A stretch of DNA of 64,000 bases from Micromonospora pattaloongensis (GCF_900107255.1 NZ_FNPH01000002.1:1-64000); one strand, 5' to 3'; shown: positions 5,390 through 14,637, counted from the first letter of the stretch. Numbers and translations: made by a program. The notes: generated from the sequence alone by a model not told the origin.

Positions 5390-7897
5390 GTGCTGACCGA
5401 TCGCGCCACCGTCGACCTTCCGGTCCGACGCGTCCTGCCCGAGCTGGTCGGGGCGCTGCGCGACGCCGGCAGCGCGGTCCTGGTCTCCCCGCCCGGCACC
5501 GGCAAGACCACACTCGTGCCGCTGGCGCTCGCCGACGCGCTGACCGGGCGGATCGTGGTCGCCGAACCCCGGCGGGTGGCCGTACGGGCCGCGGCGCGCC
5601 GGATGGCGGCGCTGCTCGGCGAGCCCGTCGGCGGCACGGTCGGCTACACGGTGCGCGGCGAGCGCCGGGTCGGCCCCACCACCCGCGTCGAGGTGGTGAC
5701 CACCGGCGTGCTGGTGCGGCGGCTGCAACGCGATCCGGAGCTGCCCGGCACCGCCGCGGTGGTGCTCGACGAGGTCCATGAGCGGCAGCTCGACTCGGAC
5801 CTCGCCCTCGCGTTCACCCTCGACGTCCGCGCCGCGCTCCGCCCGGAGCTGCGCCTGCTCGCCGCGTCCGCGACCGCGCAGGCGGGGCGGCTCGCCGCGC
5901 TCCTGGAGCCCGCCGGCGGGGCCCCGGTGATCACCGCGCCCTCCGCGCTGCACCCCGTCGACGTGGTCTGGGCTCCCCCGCCGCGCCCGGTGGACGCCCC
6001 GCACGGGCTGCGGGTGGACCCGCGGCTGCTCGACCACGTCGCCGACACGGTGCGCCGGGCGCTGCGCGACGACGACGGCGATGTGCTGGTCTTCCTGCCG
6101 GGTGCGGGCGAGATCGCCGCCGTCGAACGGCGCCTCGCCGACCCGACCGCGCCGGTGCGGGTGATCTCGCTGCACGGCCGGCAGAGCGCCGAGCGGCAGG
6201 ACGAGGCGCTGCGGGCCGGGCCGGAGCGCCGGGTGGTGCTGGCGACCGCGGTGGCCGAGAGCAGCCTCACCGTGCCCGGCGTCCGGGTCGTGGTCGACGC
6301 CGGGCTGGCCCGGGTGCCGCGCACCGACCACGCCCGCGGGCTCGGCGCGCTGGTGACGGTGGCGGTCTCGCGCGCCGGCGCGGAGCAGCGCGCGGGACGC
6401 GCCGGCCGGGAGGCGCCGGGTCGGGTCTACCGCTGCTGGTCGGCGGCGCAGCACGAGCGGCTGCCCCCGCACGCCGAGCCGGAGATCGCGATCGCCGACC
6501 TCACCGGGTTCGCGCTGCAGCTCGCCTGCTGGGGGACGCCCGACGGCACGGGGCTGGCGCTGCCGGATCCCCCGCCGGGCGCGCCCTTCGACCTCGCCCG
6601 GCACACGCTTGCCGCGCTCGGCGCGATCGACGGCGACGGCCGGGTCACGCCGCGCGGACGGCAGATCGCGGCGGTCGGTGCCCCGCCCCGGCTGGCGCGG
6701 GCCCTGCTCGACGGCGCCGCCGCGACCGGCACCCGGCGCGCGGCCGAGGTGGTCGCGCTGCTCGCCGAGGACGTGGCGGGCGGTTCCGGCGGGGACCTCG
6801 TGGCGATCTGGCGCGGGCTGCGCGCGGGCACTCACCCGGCCGCCGCGCGGTGGCGCGCGGAGGTGCGACGGCTCGCCGAGGCGGCGCCGCGGGACGAGCC
6901 GGACCGCCGAGGACTCCCCGACGACCTGGCGGCCGGGCTGGTCGTCGGGCTCGCGTACCCCGAGCGGCTGGGCCGGGTGCGCCAGCCCGGCGGTCGGACG
7001 TACCTGATGGCCGGCGGCACCGCCGCCGAGCTGCCGCCGGCCTCGGCGCTGGCCGGCGCGACCTGGCTCGCGGTCGCCGCCGCGGACCGGCCACCCGGCC
7101 GCCGGGACGCGCAGATCCGGCTCGCCGCGGTCGTCGACGAGGCGACGGCGCGCGAGGCGGGCGCGCCGCTGTTGGGCACCGACGAGGAGGTCGCCTGGTC
7201 GGACGAGGACGTCGTGGCCCGCGAGGTGACCCGGCTGGGCGCCATCGCGCTGGTGGACCGCCCGCTGCACCGGCCCGATCCGACGCTGGTCGCCGCCGCC
7301 CTGCTCGACGGGTTGCGTCGGACCAACCTCGCTCTGCTGAACTGGACCGCCGGGGCGCGTGCGCTGCGCGAGCGGCTCGCGTTCTGCCGGCAGGCGCTCG
7401 GCGAGCCGTGGCCACGGGTGGACGACGAGGCGCTGCTCGACGGCGCGACGCGGTGGCTCGGGCCGGAGCTGGCCGCGGCGCGTCGCCGCGCCGATCTGGC
7501 GCGCGCCGACGTCGCCGGGGCGCTGCGCCGGCTGCTGCCCTGGCCGCAGGCCGCCCGCCTGGACGAGGTCGCGCCGGAGCGCCTCACCGTGCCCAGCGGC
7601 TCACGGGTACGGATCGACTACACCGACCCGGCCGCGCCGGTGTTGGCGGTGAAGGTGCAGGAGGCGTTCGGGTGGCGCACCGCACCGCGGATCGCCGACG
7701 GCCGCGTGCCGGTGCTGCTGCACCTGCTCTCCCCCGCCGGCCGGCCGGTCGCGGTCACCCGCGACCTGGCGTCGTTCTGGGCGACCGGTTATCCGCAGGT
7801 GCGGGCGGAGCTGCGGGGCCGCTATCCCCGCCATCCCTGGCCGGAGGACCCCACGACCGCGACGCCGACGCGGCGCGCCCAGCCGCGCCGGGGCTAG
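5390..7897 (+). CDS. hrpB: ATP-dependent RNA helicase HrpB
   Basis: An 835-residue DExH helicase with the HrpB architecture. Walker A is PPGTGKTT near residue 34, motif II is DEVHER near 128, motif III is SATAQA near 162, and motif VI is QRAGRAGR near 332. Helicase-associated domains and the HrpB C-terminal domain follow. Length and domain order match the family. HrpB proteins are cytoplasmic superfamily 2 helicases whose cellular role in bacteria is poorly defined. The start is the GTG at 5390, since homology begins right after it; an upstream in-frame ATG at 5285 lies inside the preceding gene. The last 4 bases overlap the convergent PP2C gene. Confidence 0.93.
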   Translation: MLTDRATVDLPVRRVLPELVGALRDAGSAVLVSPPGTGKTTLVPLALADALTGRIVVAEPRRVAVRAAARRMAALLGEPVGGTVGYTVRGERRVGPTTRVEVVTTGVLVRRLQRDPELPGTAAVVLDEVHERQLDSDLALAFTLDVRAALRPELRLLAASATAQAGRLAALLEPAGGAPVITAPSALHPVDVVWAPPPRPVDAPHGLRVDPRLLDHVADTVRRALRDDDGDVLVFLPGAGEIAAVERRLADPTAPVRVISLHGRQSAERQDEALRAGPERRVVLATAVAESSLTVPGVRVVVDAGLARVPRTDHARGLGALVTVAVSRAGAEQRAGRAGREAPGRVYRCWSAAQHERLPPHAEPEIAIADLTGFALQLACWGTPDGTGLALPDPPPGAPFDLARHTLAALGAIDGDGRVTPRGRQIAAVGAPPRLARALLDGAAATGTRRAAEVVALLAEDVAGGSGGDLVAIWRGLRAGTHPAAARWRAEVRRLAEAAPRDEPDRRGLPDDLAAGLVVGLAYPERLGRVRQPGGRTYLMAGGTAAELPPASALAGATWLAVAAADRPPGRRDAQIRLAAVVDEATAREAGAPLLGTDEEVAWSDEDVVAREVTRLGAIALVDRPLHRPDPTLVAAALLDGLRRTNLALLNWTAGARALRERLAFCRQALGEPWPRVDDEALLDGATRWLGPELAAARRRADLARADVAGALRRLLPWPQAARLDEVAPERLTVPSGSRVRIDYTDPAAPVLAVKVQEAFGWRTAPRIADGRVPVLLHLLSPAGRPVAVTRDLASFWATGYPQVRAELRGRYPRHPWPEDPTTATPTRRAQPRRG

Positions 7898-8622
7898 GCG
7901 CCCTCCACGATGTCGGCGATCACCACGGTCACGTTGTCGGGTCCGCCACCGTCGAGCGCCAGCTCCACCAGCCGGCGCGCGCACGCCTGCGGATCGGGGT
8001 AGCCGGTCAGCACCTCGCCGATCACGTCGGCGGGGACCACGTTGGAGAGACCGTCGCTGCACAGCAGCCACCGGTCCCCCGGATACGGCGCCATCGAGCC
8101 GTACGCCGCGGTGACCGGCTCGCCCTGCAACGCCCGCGTCACCACCGCGCGCCGCGGGTGCGTCATCGCCTGCTCGGCGGTGATCACTCCCTCGTCGACG
8201 AGCATCTGCACGAACGTGTCGTCCTTGGTCATCTGCTCCAGCACGCCGCCGCGGAGCAGGTAGGCCCGCGAGTCGCCGACGTGGACGAGGGCGACGGCGG
8301 TCCCGGTGGCGGAGCAGAGCAGCGCGGTGAGAGTCGTGCCCATCCCCTCCCGCGTCGGATCCTCGGTCACCGCCGCGCGGATCCGCTCGCTGGCCGTCGC
8401 GACCGCCTCGCGCAGCGCCTCGGCCAACTGCTCGTCGCCGAGCGCCACGTCCAGCCCGGCGATCGCCTCGATCGCGATCGCGCTGGCGAGGTCGCCCGCC
8501 GCCATCCCGCCCATACCGTCGGCGACCGCGACGAGCCACTCCCCGGCGTGCACAGAGTCCTGGTTGGCGCTCCGGACCAGCCCGCAGTCGGTCACCGCCG
8601 CCGAACGCAGCTTCAGGGTCAT
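7894..8622 (-). CDS. PP2C-family serine/threonine protein phosphatase
   Basis: A 242-residue soluble PP2C (PPM) phosphatase. It shows the metal-binding aspartates and motifs in order: RSANQDSV (about 17-24), VADGMGG (33-39), GMGTTLTALL (about 92-101), VGDSRAYL (about 113-120), CSDGLSNVV and GGPDNVTVV at the end. Actinobacterial homologues such as PstP dephosphorylate targets of eukaryotic-type Ser/Thr kinases. This one has no membrane anchor and no kinase neighbour, so it resembles the stand-alone PPM type. The ATG at 8622 is supported by the start of homology (MTLKLRSAAVTD). It is convergent with hrpB and shares four bases with it. Confidence 0.93.
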   Translation of the reverse strand: MTLKLRSAAVTDCGLVRSANQDSVHAGEWLVAVADGMGGMAAGDLASAIAIEAIAGLDVALGDEQLAEALREAVATASERIRAAVTEDPTREGMGTTLTALLCSATGTAVALVHVGDSRAYLLRGGVLEQMTKDDTFVQMLVDEGVITAEQAMTHPRRAVVTRALQGEPVTAAYGSMAPYPGDRWLLCSDGLSNVVPADVIGEVLTGYPDPQACARRLVELALDGGGPDNVTVVIADIVEGA

Positions 8623-8755
8623 GGCAGGCAGCCTGCCAAAAGAAGGGCCGGAATGTCTCTAGTGAATCACCGTGACATCGCCGCAAGATGGGGAAAATCC
8701 CGGCGGGGCGGACCGGACGACCGCCGCGACCCTCATGATCAACGGGGAACGGCGG

Positions 8756-10180
8756 TCAGCGGAGCCAATCGAGCAGGCGCTCGCCCTGCTGCCAGATGGT
8801 CAGCGCGGAGAAGACGCCGAACAGGGCGACCGCCCAGATCAGCGCGACCACGCGGTAGGCGCGGGGGCGGATCTGCGCGGGCAGGACCCGGCGGTTGAGG
8901 ACCAGCAGCAGGATCGAGTAGAGGAACATCATCAGCCCGCCGACGCAGGCGGAGATGACCAGCAGCGGCAGCGGCTGGTCGAAGCCGCTGAGCAGGATGA
9001 CGCAGCCGAGCAGGACCAGGCCCCAGACCAGCCCGAAGTAGATCCGGCTCTCCGACATCCGGCGCAGGTACGAGGTCTTCAGCACGTCTGCGGCGAGCCG
9101 GCTGGTGTAGTCGACGATGCCCATCGCGGCCGCGAAGAGCGACACCGCGCCGATCACCCAGAAGAGCGTGCCGAACCACGGCGCCACCGACTCCGTGAGC
9201 CGCTCCCCCTCGACGTTCAGGAACGACACGCTGTTGGCCAGCCCCGGCACGCCGTGCACGGTGGAGTAGGCGAGCATCGACATCAGGCCGATGGTGACGA
9301 AGGAGATCAGGAGGAACGTGAGGAGCTGCTCCGAGTTGGCCACCCGCCACCAGCGCCGCCAGCGGCCCAGGTTCTCCGCGGTCGGCTCGAAGACGTACCC
9401 GCTGGTGTCCGGGGCGGCCTCCTCCCGGCCGGTCACCGGGCTGACCAGCCGCGGCACGTACGCGCCCATGCCGAAGCCCTTGTCGCGGATCCAGTTGCTC
9501 TGCACCAGGTTCTGTCCGCCGCCGGCCCCGGCGAAGACCAGCGCGGAGAGCATCAGGGCGAAGCCCAGCTCGGTCGGGAACGCGGGCGCGGTGACGGCGC
9601 GGGGCAGCTCCCGCCAGGCGTCGGCGGAGATCGCGAAGACCACGGCCACCCCGATGAAGAGCACGACCAACCCGACCTTGACGAACTCCACCCGCTCCAG
9701 CGCGACGTAGATGACCGGGGCGAGCGTGAGCGTGACCCCGATGAGCAGCAGCATCCCGACCGCGATCCAGGCGGCGTCGCCGCCGAAGAGATACGTCACC
9801 ATCGTGGCGGAGCTGGACGCCCAGCCGGGCCAGAGGTTCGCGAAGTAGGTCATGATCGCAAATACCAGACCCCAGTGGCGCCAGAAGCGGGAGAAGCCGG
9901 TCAGCGCGGTCTCGCCGGTGGCGAGCGTGTACCGCTCGATCTCCATGTTCAGGAACCACTGGGTGATCAGGCCGATGGCGGCGGCCCAGAGGAAGACGAG
10001 CCCGACCTGGGAGGCGATGTACGGGAAGAGGATGAACTCGCCGGAGGCGAGCCCGACGCCGGCGGCGACCACGCCCGGCCCGATGATGCGCCACGCGGAG
10101 CGCGGGGGCTCGGGCAGGTCGCGTACGGCCACGCCGGGCACGTGTCTGGTGGGGAACCGGTCTGCGGCGGTCTGCGTCAT
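8756..10180 (-). CDS. Nramp-like metal ion transporter
   Basis: A 474-residue polytopic membrane protein with about 11-12 helices, beginning GPGVVAAGVGLASGEF after a short N-terminal tail. The overall pattern resembles the Nramp/LeuT-fold divalent metal transporter family, and close relatives are usually annotated that way. The metal-binding signatures of classical MntH are not present, however: the helix 1 DPGN position reads GLASGE and the helix 6 MPH region reads AGAGGGQN. Its substrate may therefore differ from Mn2+/Fe2+; Mg2+-type Nramp-related proteins also deviate here. The start is ATG 10180 (MTQTAADRF), with GGGAG about 9 nt upstream. The gene appears monocistronic. Confidence 0.75.
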   Translation of the reverse strand: MTQTAADRFPTRHVPGVAVRDLPEPPRSAWRIIGPGVVAAGVGLASGEFILFPYIASQVGLVFLWAAAIGLITQWFLNMEIERYTLATGETALTGFSRFWRHWGLVFAIMTYFANLWPGWASSSATMVTYLFGGDAAWIAVGMLLLIGVTLTLAPVIYVALERVEFVKVGLVVLFIGVAVVFAISADAWRELPRAVTAPAFPTELGFALMLSALVFAGAGGGQNLVQSNWIRDKGFGMGAYVPRLVSPVTGREEAAPDTSGYVFEPTAENLGRWRRWWRVANSEQLLTFLLISFVTIGLMSMLAYSTVHGVPGLANSVSFLNVEGERLTESVAPWFGTLFWVIGAVSLFAAAMGIVDYTSRLAADVLKTSYLRRMSESRIYFGLVWGLVLLGCVILLSGFDQPLPLLVISACVGGLMMFLYSILLLVLNRRVLPAQIRPRAYRVVALIWAVALFGVFSALTIWQQGERLLDWLR

Positions 10181-10288
10181 CGTCAGACTCCCGGGGGCGA
10201 AAGGGACTCCTCGGTACCCCGGCCGCACGGACGGCGAAACCTCACCGGGGCATGGATCAGTCTCGCACCGCGGGAGCCGAAGCAGAAG

Positions 10289-10546
10289 CTAGCCGAGCAC
10301 CTCGTCGACGTAGCACCACCGCCACGACTCCCCCGGCTGGACCGACCGCATCACGGGGTGGCCGCTGTCGCGGAAGTGCCGCGTGGCGTGCCGGTACGGC
10401 GACGAGTCGCAGCAGCCGACGTGCCCACAGGTCAGGCAGGCGCGCAGCCGTACCCAGTCGGTGTTCCCCTCGGCCAGGCAGTCCTGGCAGGCGTCGGCGA
10501 TCTGCGGCTCGGGGGCCCCGACGGTGTGCAGGTGCGGACAGCTCAT
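10289..10546 (-). CDS. UBP-type zinc finger domain protein
   Basis: An 85-residue protein made of one UBP zinc finger (the ZnF of ubiquitin-specific proteases). The cysteine/histidine ligands are spread through CPHLHTV, ACQDCL, CLTCGHVGCCD and the HATRHFRDSGHPVM segment. In bacteria without ubiquitin the domain probably binds C-terminal peptides or acts in regulation; its function is unproven. The start codon overlaps the stop codon of the upstream antiporter gene (ATGA), so the two are translationally coupled. That tight pairing suggests it modulates the antiporter, but this is inference. Confidence 0.9.
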   Translation of the reverse strand: MSCPHLHTVGAPEPQIADACQDCLAEGNTDWVRLRACLTCGHVGCCDSSPYRHATRHFRDSGHPVMRSVQPGESWRWCYVDEVLG

Positions 10547-12117
10547 CGCTCCACCCTCCGCCGCAGCAGTGACTCCTCCAGGTCCAGGTCGTGCTGCGCC
10601 TGGACCAGCACCTCCTCCGGGATGCGCCCCTCGTCGCGCGCCACCCGGAACACCTCGCGTTCCGCGTCGATCATCTCCTGCCGCAGCCGGCTGTACGCCT
10701 CGGACGGCGTTTCCTGCCCCTCGCCGCCGAGCCGCTCCCAGGCGGCGTTACTGCGCTCCTCGATCACCTTGCGCAGCCGTTCCACCACCGCCGTGGGCGC
10801 CCCGTCGGCCGTGGCGTCCAGCCGCTCCCGCGCCGCGCGGCTGGCCGCGTGCTGGACGGCGGCCTCGGAGAGCACGTCGGCGGTGGGATCGTCCTGGGGC
10901 AGCCGGAGCAGCCGCGCGACGGCCGGCAGGGTGGTGGCCTGCAGCAGCAGGGTCACCACGATCACCGCGAAGGCCACGCCGACGAAGAGCCCCCGCGGGT
11001 ACGTCGTGCCGTCGGCCAGCTGCAGCGGCAGCGCGAGCGCGGCGGCCAGCGTCACCACGCCGCGCATCCCGGCCCAGGCGAGCACGGCCGGGAAGCGCCA
11101 GGAGATCGGCGGCTCGCGGCGGCGGATCCGCGGTACCAGCCGGGCGAGGAAGGCCGCCGGGAACAGCCACAGGAACCGGGTCAGGATCACGGTCGCCAGC
11201 ACCGCCAGCGTGACCCAGGCGGCGGTCTGCCAGCCGGTCTGCAGGTTGCGCAGCACGTCGCGCAGTTGGAGGCCGACCAGCAGGAAGACCAGCCCCTCCA
11301 GCACGAAGGTGACCAGCCGCCAGAAGGCGTTCATCTGCAGCCGGGACTCGGCGGCCAGCAACGTCGGCATCCGGTGTCCGAGCGCCAGTCCGGCGACGAC
11401 CACGGCGACGATGCCGGACATGTGCAGGTACTCGGCCGGCAGGACCAGCAGGAACGGGCTGATCAGCGACAGCGCGTTCTCCAGCACCGGGTCCTTCACC
11501 CGGGCGTGCAGGAAACCGAGCAGCACCGCGCCGACGGCCCCGATCACCAGGCCGCCACCCGCCGCCAGCAGCACCTGCCCGCCGATGTCACCGATGCCGA
11601 CGGCGCCGCCCCCGGCGGCGGCGATCGACACCCGGAGCAGCACCAGCGCGGTCGCGTCGTTGATCAGGCTCTCGCCCTCGAGGATGCTCACGATCCGGCG
11701 CGGCAGCCCGATCCGGCGGGCCACCGCGGTCGCCGCGACCGCGTCGGGCGGGGCCACCACCGCGCCGAGCGCCACGCAGGCGCCGAACGGCACGCCGGGC
11801 AGCAGCAGGTGGACGACGAGCCCGACGGCGAACGCCGTGAAGATCACCAAGCCGATCGCGAGCAACAGGATCGGGCGCAGGTTGAATCGGAACGCCGGCA
11901 CCGAGGTCTGGATGGCGGCCACGTAGAGCAGCGGCGGCAGGATGCCGACCAGGACGATCTCGGGGTCGAGACGTACCACGGGGAAGCCGGGCACGAGCGA
12001 CAGCGCCAGGCCGGCCACCACGAGCACGATCGGGGCGAGCAGGCCGAGCCGGCGGGCCAGGGCCGCGCCGACCATGGCCACCCCGAGGAGTACGACGACC
12101 TCGGTCAGCGTTTCCAT
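10543..12117 (-). CDS. Na+/H+ antiporter, CPA1 (NhaP/NHE) family
   Basis: A 524-residue antiporter with about 12 membrane helices. Recognisable family features are LPPLLYVAA in the third helix region, the catalytic-helix motif APPDAVAATAV (about 122-132), ILEGESLINDATALVL (about 145-160) and WAGMRGVVTLAAALALP (about 345-361). The C-terminal 130 residues are hydrophilic and helical, as in NHE-type proteins, and probably form a cytoplasmic regulatory domain. The family exchanges cytoplasmic Na+ (or K+) for external H+ in pH and salt homeostasis. It is the first gene of a two-gene operon with the UBP zinc-finger gene. Confidence 0.93.
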   Translation of the reverse strand: METLTEVVVLLGVAMVGAALARRLGLLAPIVLVVAGLALSLVPGFPVVRLDPEIVLVGILPPLLYVAAIQTSVPAFRFNLRPILLLAIGLVIFTAFAVGLVVHLLLPGVPFGACVALGAVVAPPDAVAATAVARRIGLPRRIVSILEGESLINDATALVLLRVSIAAAGGGAVGIGDIGGQVLLAAGGGLVIGAVGAVLLGFLHARVKDPVLENALSLISPFLLVLPAEYLHMSGIVAVVVAGLALGHRMPTLLAAESRLQMNAFWRLVTFVLEGLVFLLVGLQLRDVLRNLQTGWQTAAWVTLAVLATVILTRFLWLFPAAFLARLVPRIRRREPPISWRFPAVLAWAGMRGVVTLAAALALPLQLADGTTYPRGLFVGVAFAVIVVTLLLQATTLPAVARLLRLPQDDPTADVLSEAAVQHAASRAARERLDATADGAPTAVVERLRKVIEERSNAAWERLGGEGQETPSEAYSRLRQEMIDAEREVFRVARDEGRIPEEVLVQAQHDLDLEESLLRRRVER

Positions 12118-12145
12118 GGGCGAAGCGTAAATGTCGGATCCGCTG

Positions 12146-13114
12146 TCAGTTGCCAGTGATGCGTAGCTTGGGGAGCACCTCGGTCCCGAACGCGTCGATG
12201 AAATCGTCCAACTCCTGCCCGACGTGGTGCAGGTAGATCTCGTCGAAGCCCAGCTCCGCGTACTCGGACAGCCAGCCGACGTGCCGGCCGAGGTCCGCCG
12301 AGACGTTCACCACCGCGGCGATCTGCTCCCGGGTGACATCGGCGGAGACGACGTCGAAGTGCTCCGGCGTCTCCAGGTCCCAGCAGACCGGCGGTCCGAA
12401 GACGTTGCTGCGCCACTGGTCGTACGCCAGCCGCTGCGCCTGCGCGTCGTCCGGCGCCCAGCTCAGATGCACCTGCAGCACCACCGGCCCGCGCCCGCCC
12501 GCGTCACGGTAGCCGTCCACGACCCGCCGCAGGTGCGCCACCGGGGCGTTCACCGTGATCAGCCCGTCCGCCCACTGCGCGCACCAGCGCGCGGTCTCGA
12601 CGCTCACCGCCGCCCCAATCAGCGCCGGCGGCTGCTCCGGACGCGTCCACAGCCGCGCCCGGTCGACGGTGACCAGCCCGTCGTGGCTGACCTCCTCGCC
12701 GGCGAGCAGCGCCCGGATCACGTCCACGCACTCGCGCAGCCGCGCCGCCCGCTCCGGCTTGCGCGGCCAGCGCTCGCCGGTGATGTGCTCGTTGCTCGCC
12801 TCGCCGGTCCCGAGCGCCGCCCAGAACCGTCCCGGATACATCGCGGCCAGCGTGCCGATCGCCTGCGCGATGATCGCCGGGTGGTAGCGCTGGCCGGGCG
12901 CGTTGACCACCCCGAACGGCATCCGGGTGGCCTGCAGCGCGGCGCCCAGCCAGGACCAGGCGAAGCCGGAGTGGCCCTGCCGCTCGCTCCACGGCGAGAA
13001 GTGGTCGGAGCACATCCCGGCGGTGAAGCCGGCCCGCTCCGCGCGGACGACCGCGTCGAGCAGCCGGGCCGGATGGATCTGCTCGTGCGAGGAGTGGATG
13101 CCGTAGACCGTCAT
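12146..13114 (-). CDS. LLM-class flavin-dependent oxidoreductase (non-F420 type)
   Basis: A 322-residue luciferase-like TIM-barrel protein. It starts MTVYGIHSSHEQIHPARLL and carries the family segments AGMCSDHFSPWSERQGHSGF (about 32-51), MPFGVVNAPGQRYHPAIIAQ and FWAALGTGEASNEH. Closest in character to the subfamily called probable non-F420 flavinoid oxidoreductase (TIGR03885), so FMN is the likelier cofactor; substrates are unknown. Homology continues to the C-terminal helix (DDFIDAFGTEVLPKL), so the gene is complete. It lies 28 nt upstream of the antiporter gene on the same strand and could be co-transcribed with it. Confidence 0.85.
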   Translation of the reverse strand: MTVYGIHSSHEQIHPARLLDAVVRAERAGFTAGMCSDHFSPWSERQGHSGFAWSWLGAALQATRMPFGVVNAPGQRYHPAIIAQAIGTLAAMYPGRFWAALGTGEASNEHITGERWPRKPERAARLRECVDVIRALLAGEEVSHDGLVTVDRARLWTRPEQPPALIGAAVSVETARWCAQWADGLITVNAPVAHLRRVVDGYRDAGGRGPVVLQVHLSWAPDDAQAQRLAYDQWRSNVFGPPVCWDLETPEHFDVVSADVTREQIAAVVNVSADLGRHVGWLSEYAELGFDEIYLHHVGQELDDFIDAFGTEVLPKLRITGN

Positions 13115-13161
13115 GGCCGGCCAACTACCCCGCTGTCCGGGTTTTTACGCGGTGCCCGCCG

Positions 13162-13240
13162 GCCGTCCCTACGCGAACGCCGTCGTCCCTACTCGAACGC
13201 CGTCGTCCCTACTCGAACGCCGTCGTCCCTACTCGAACAA
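13162..13240. repeat. 20-bp tandem repeat containing the stop codon of the adjacent gene (4 copies)
   Basis: On the minus strand the unit TTCGAGTAGGGACGACGGCG occurs four times head to tail, the last copy slightly changed. The first copy supplies the final codons and TAG stop (13231-13229) of the small membrane-protein gene. Further TAGs lie exactly 20 bases apart at 13209, 13189 and 13169. As 20 is not a multiple of three, they close all three frames of the coding strand. Confidence 0.9.
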
Positions 13241-13495
13241 CGAGTGCCGTACGCCCGGTTGCTCCCGCCGCCGCGCGGCCCGGCGCAGCTGCACCACCAC
13301 CACGTCGACCGCGGCGGCCGCCGCCAGCGCGAACAGGACAACCGCCGGGGCCGGGTGGCCGGCCCGCGCGGTCAACACGCCGAGCACCGTGCACACGACG
13401 AGGCCGAACGTCGCCAGCAACAGCCGCAGGTTCAGGGCGCTGTACGGATGTCCGATCGTTCCTCTCGCCCCTCTGGGCTGGGACTTTACGGCCAT
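13229..13495 (-). CDS. Small two-helix membrane protein, DUF6343-like
   Basis: An 88-residue protein with a basic N-terminus (MAVKSQPRGARG), two membrane helices (about 27-44, LLATFGLVVCTVLGVLTA; about 48-68, PAVVLFALAAAAAVDVVVV) and a basic C-terminal tail (RRAARRREQ). The YSALNLRL lead-in and two-helix layout resemble actinobacterial DUF6343 proteins; the family assignment is tentative. Its last three codons lie in the first copy of a 20-bp tandem repeat. It is divergent from the ketosynthase operon, with about 110 bp for both promoters. Confidence 0.7.
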   Translation of the reverse strand: MAVKSQPRGARGTIGHPYSALNLRLLLATFGLVVCTVLGVLTARAGHPAPAVVLFALAAAAAVDVVVVQLRRAARRREQPGVRHSLFE

Positions 13496-13605
13496 ACCGC
13501 CGAGTTACCCGGTGGCGCGCACACCGTAACCTCATCGGGGGCGCGCCGTGATCAACACTGGTCGCGGCGCACCGCCGTCCGCCGCACCCTTCCGGAAAGC
13601 TGAGC

Positions 13606-14637
13606 ATGATCGCTACCCCACCGCCCCCCGGTCCCACACCGGCACGGGTGGGCATCACCGCCGTCGGGGCGGCGTTGCCGCAACAGCAGCTCAGCACCGC
13701 CGACCTGCAGGAACGCGTCAGCCGCGCCAGCGGGTTCCCGCTGCCGCGCAACCTGTTCGCCACGATGACCGGCATCGAGCACCGACGGCTGGCGGCCGAG
13801 GACGAGTACGCCTCCACCCTGGCGATCCGGGCGGCGCGCCAGGCGCTGGCCGCCGGGAACATCGACCCCGGCGACATCGACCTGCTGCTGTTCGCCTCGG
13901 CCACCCGCGACGTCGCCGAGCCGGCCACCGCGCACATCGTGCAGGCGGAGCTGGGCACCCGGGCGCACGCGCTGGACGTCACCAACGCCTGCAACAGCTT
14001 CCTGAACGGCATCGACGCCGCCCGGTCGTTCATCCTCGCCGGCCGGGCGCGGCGGGCGCTCGTGGTCACCGGCGAGACCCCCACCCGGTCGATGCGCTGG
14101 CAGCTCGCGGACCTCGGGCAGGCCCGCTCCGCGTTCGCCGGGTACACCTTCGGCGACGCCGGGGCGGCCGTGATCGTCGAGGCGGTGCCGACCGGCGGCA
14201 TCCTCGACATCGACACGGAGACGTACTCGGCGCACTGGGCGGTGGGCGGCATCCCCGGGGGCGGCTCGCGGCATCCGCGCGGCGACGAGCACACCTACTT
14301 CCAGGGCGACGGCCGGGAGCTGCGCGCGGTGTTCGAGCGGATCGGCGCGGACATCCTCGACCGGGTGCGACGGCGCACCGGGCTGAACTGGAACGACTAC
14401 GCCCGGGTGCTGGTGCACCAGGTGACCGTCCCCTACCTGCACCGGTTCGTGGAGGTGACCGGCGTGCCCAAGGAGAAGCTGGAGGTCACGGTGGCGGAGC
14501 TGGGCAACATGGCGAGCGCGACGCTCGGGGTGCAGCTGGCCCGGGTGCACGCCGGGCTGCGCAGCGGCGACCGGGTGCTGTTCGTGGGGCTCGGCGGCGG
14601 CGTGAGCCTGATGACCATGGTGTGGGAGAAGGCGTGA
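13606..14637 (+). CDS. OleA-like ketosynthase III (thiolase superfamily)
   Basis: A 343-residue KAS III/OleA-type condensing enzyme with a full catalytic triad: Cys129 (VTNACNSF), His271 (VLVHQVTVPYL) and Asn301 (AELGNMAS), plus the glycine-rich end GLGGGVSL. FabH homologues start fatty acids; OleA homologues join two acyl-CoAs head to head. The operon context (ANL ligase and 3-beta-HSD-like reductase) favours the OleA role, and an EPAT segment (105-108) may correspond to the OleA glutamate region. There is no acyl-carrier protein nearby. It is the first gene of a five-gene operon, and its stop overlaps the GTG of the next gene. Whether the substrates are acyl-CoA or acyl-ACP is not decided by sequence. 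Confidence 0.85.
   Translation: MIATPPPPGPTPARVGITAVGAALPQQQLSTADLQERVSRASGFPLPRNLFATMTGIEHRRLAAEDEYASTLAIRAARQALAAGNIDPGDIDLLLFASATRDVAEPATAHIVQAELGTRAHALDVTNACNSFLNGIDAARSFILAGRARRALVVTGETPTRSMRWQLADLGQARSAFAGYTFGDAGAAVIVEAVPTGGILDIDTETYSAHWAVGGIPGGGSRHPRGDEHTYFQGDGRELRAVFERIGADILDRVRRRTGLNWNDYARVLVHQVTVPYLHRFVEVTGVPKEKLEVTVAELGNMASATLGVQLARVHAGLRSGDRVLFVGLGGGVSLMTMVWEKA

Noticed and set aside
10591-12159. A 522-codon plus-strand frame opposite the Na+/H+ antiporter gene
   Set aside because: The product is an Arg/Gln/Asp/His-rich shadow with no recognisable domain, while the opposite strand encodes a well-conserved antiporter.
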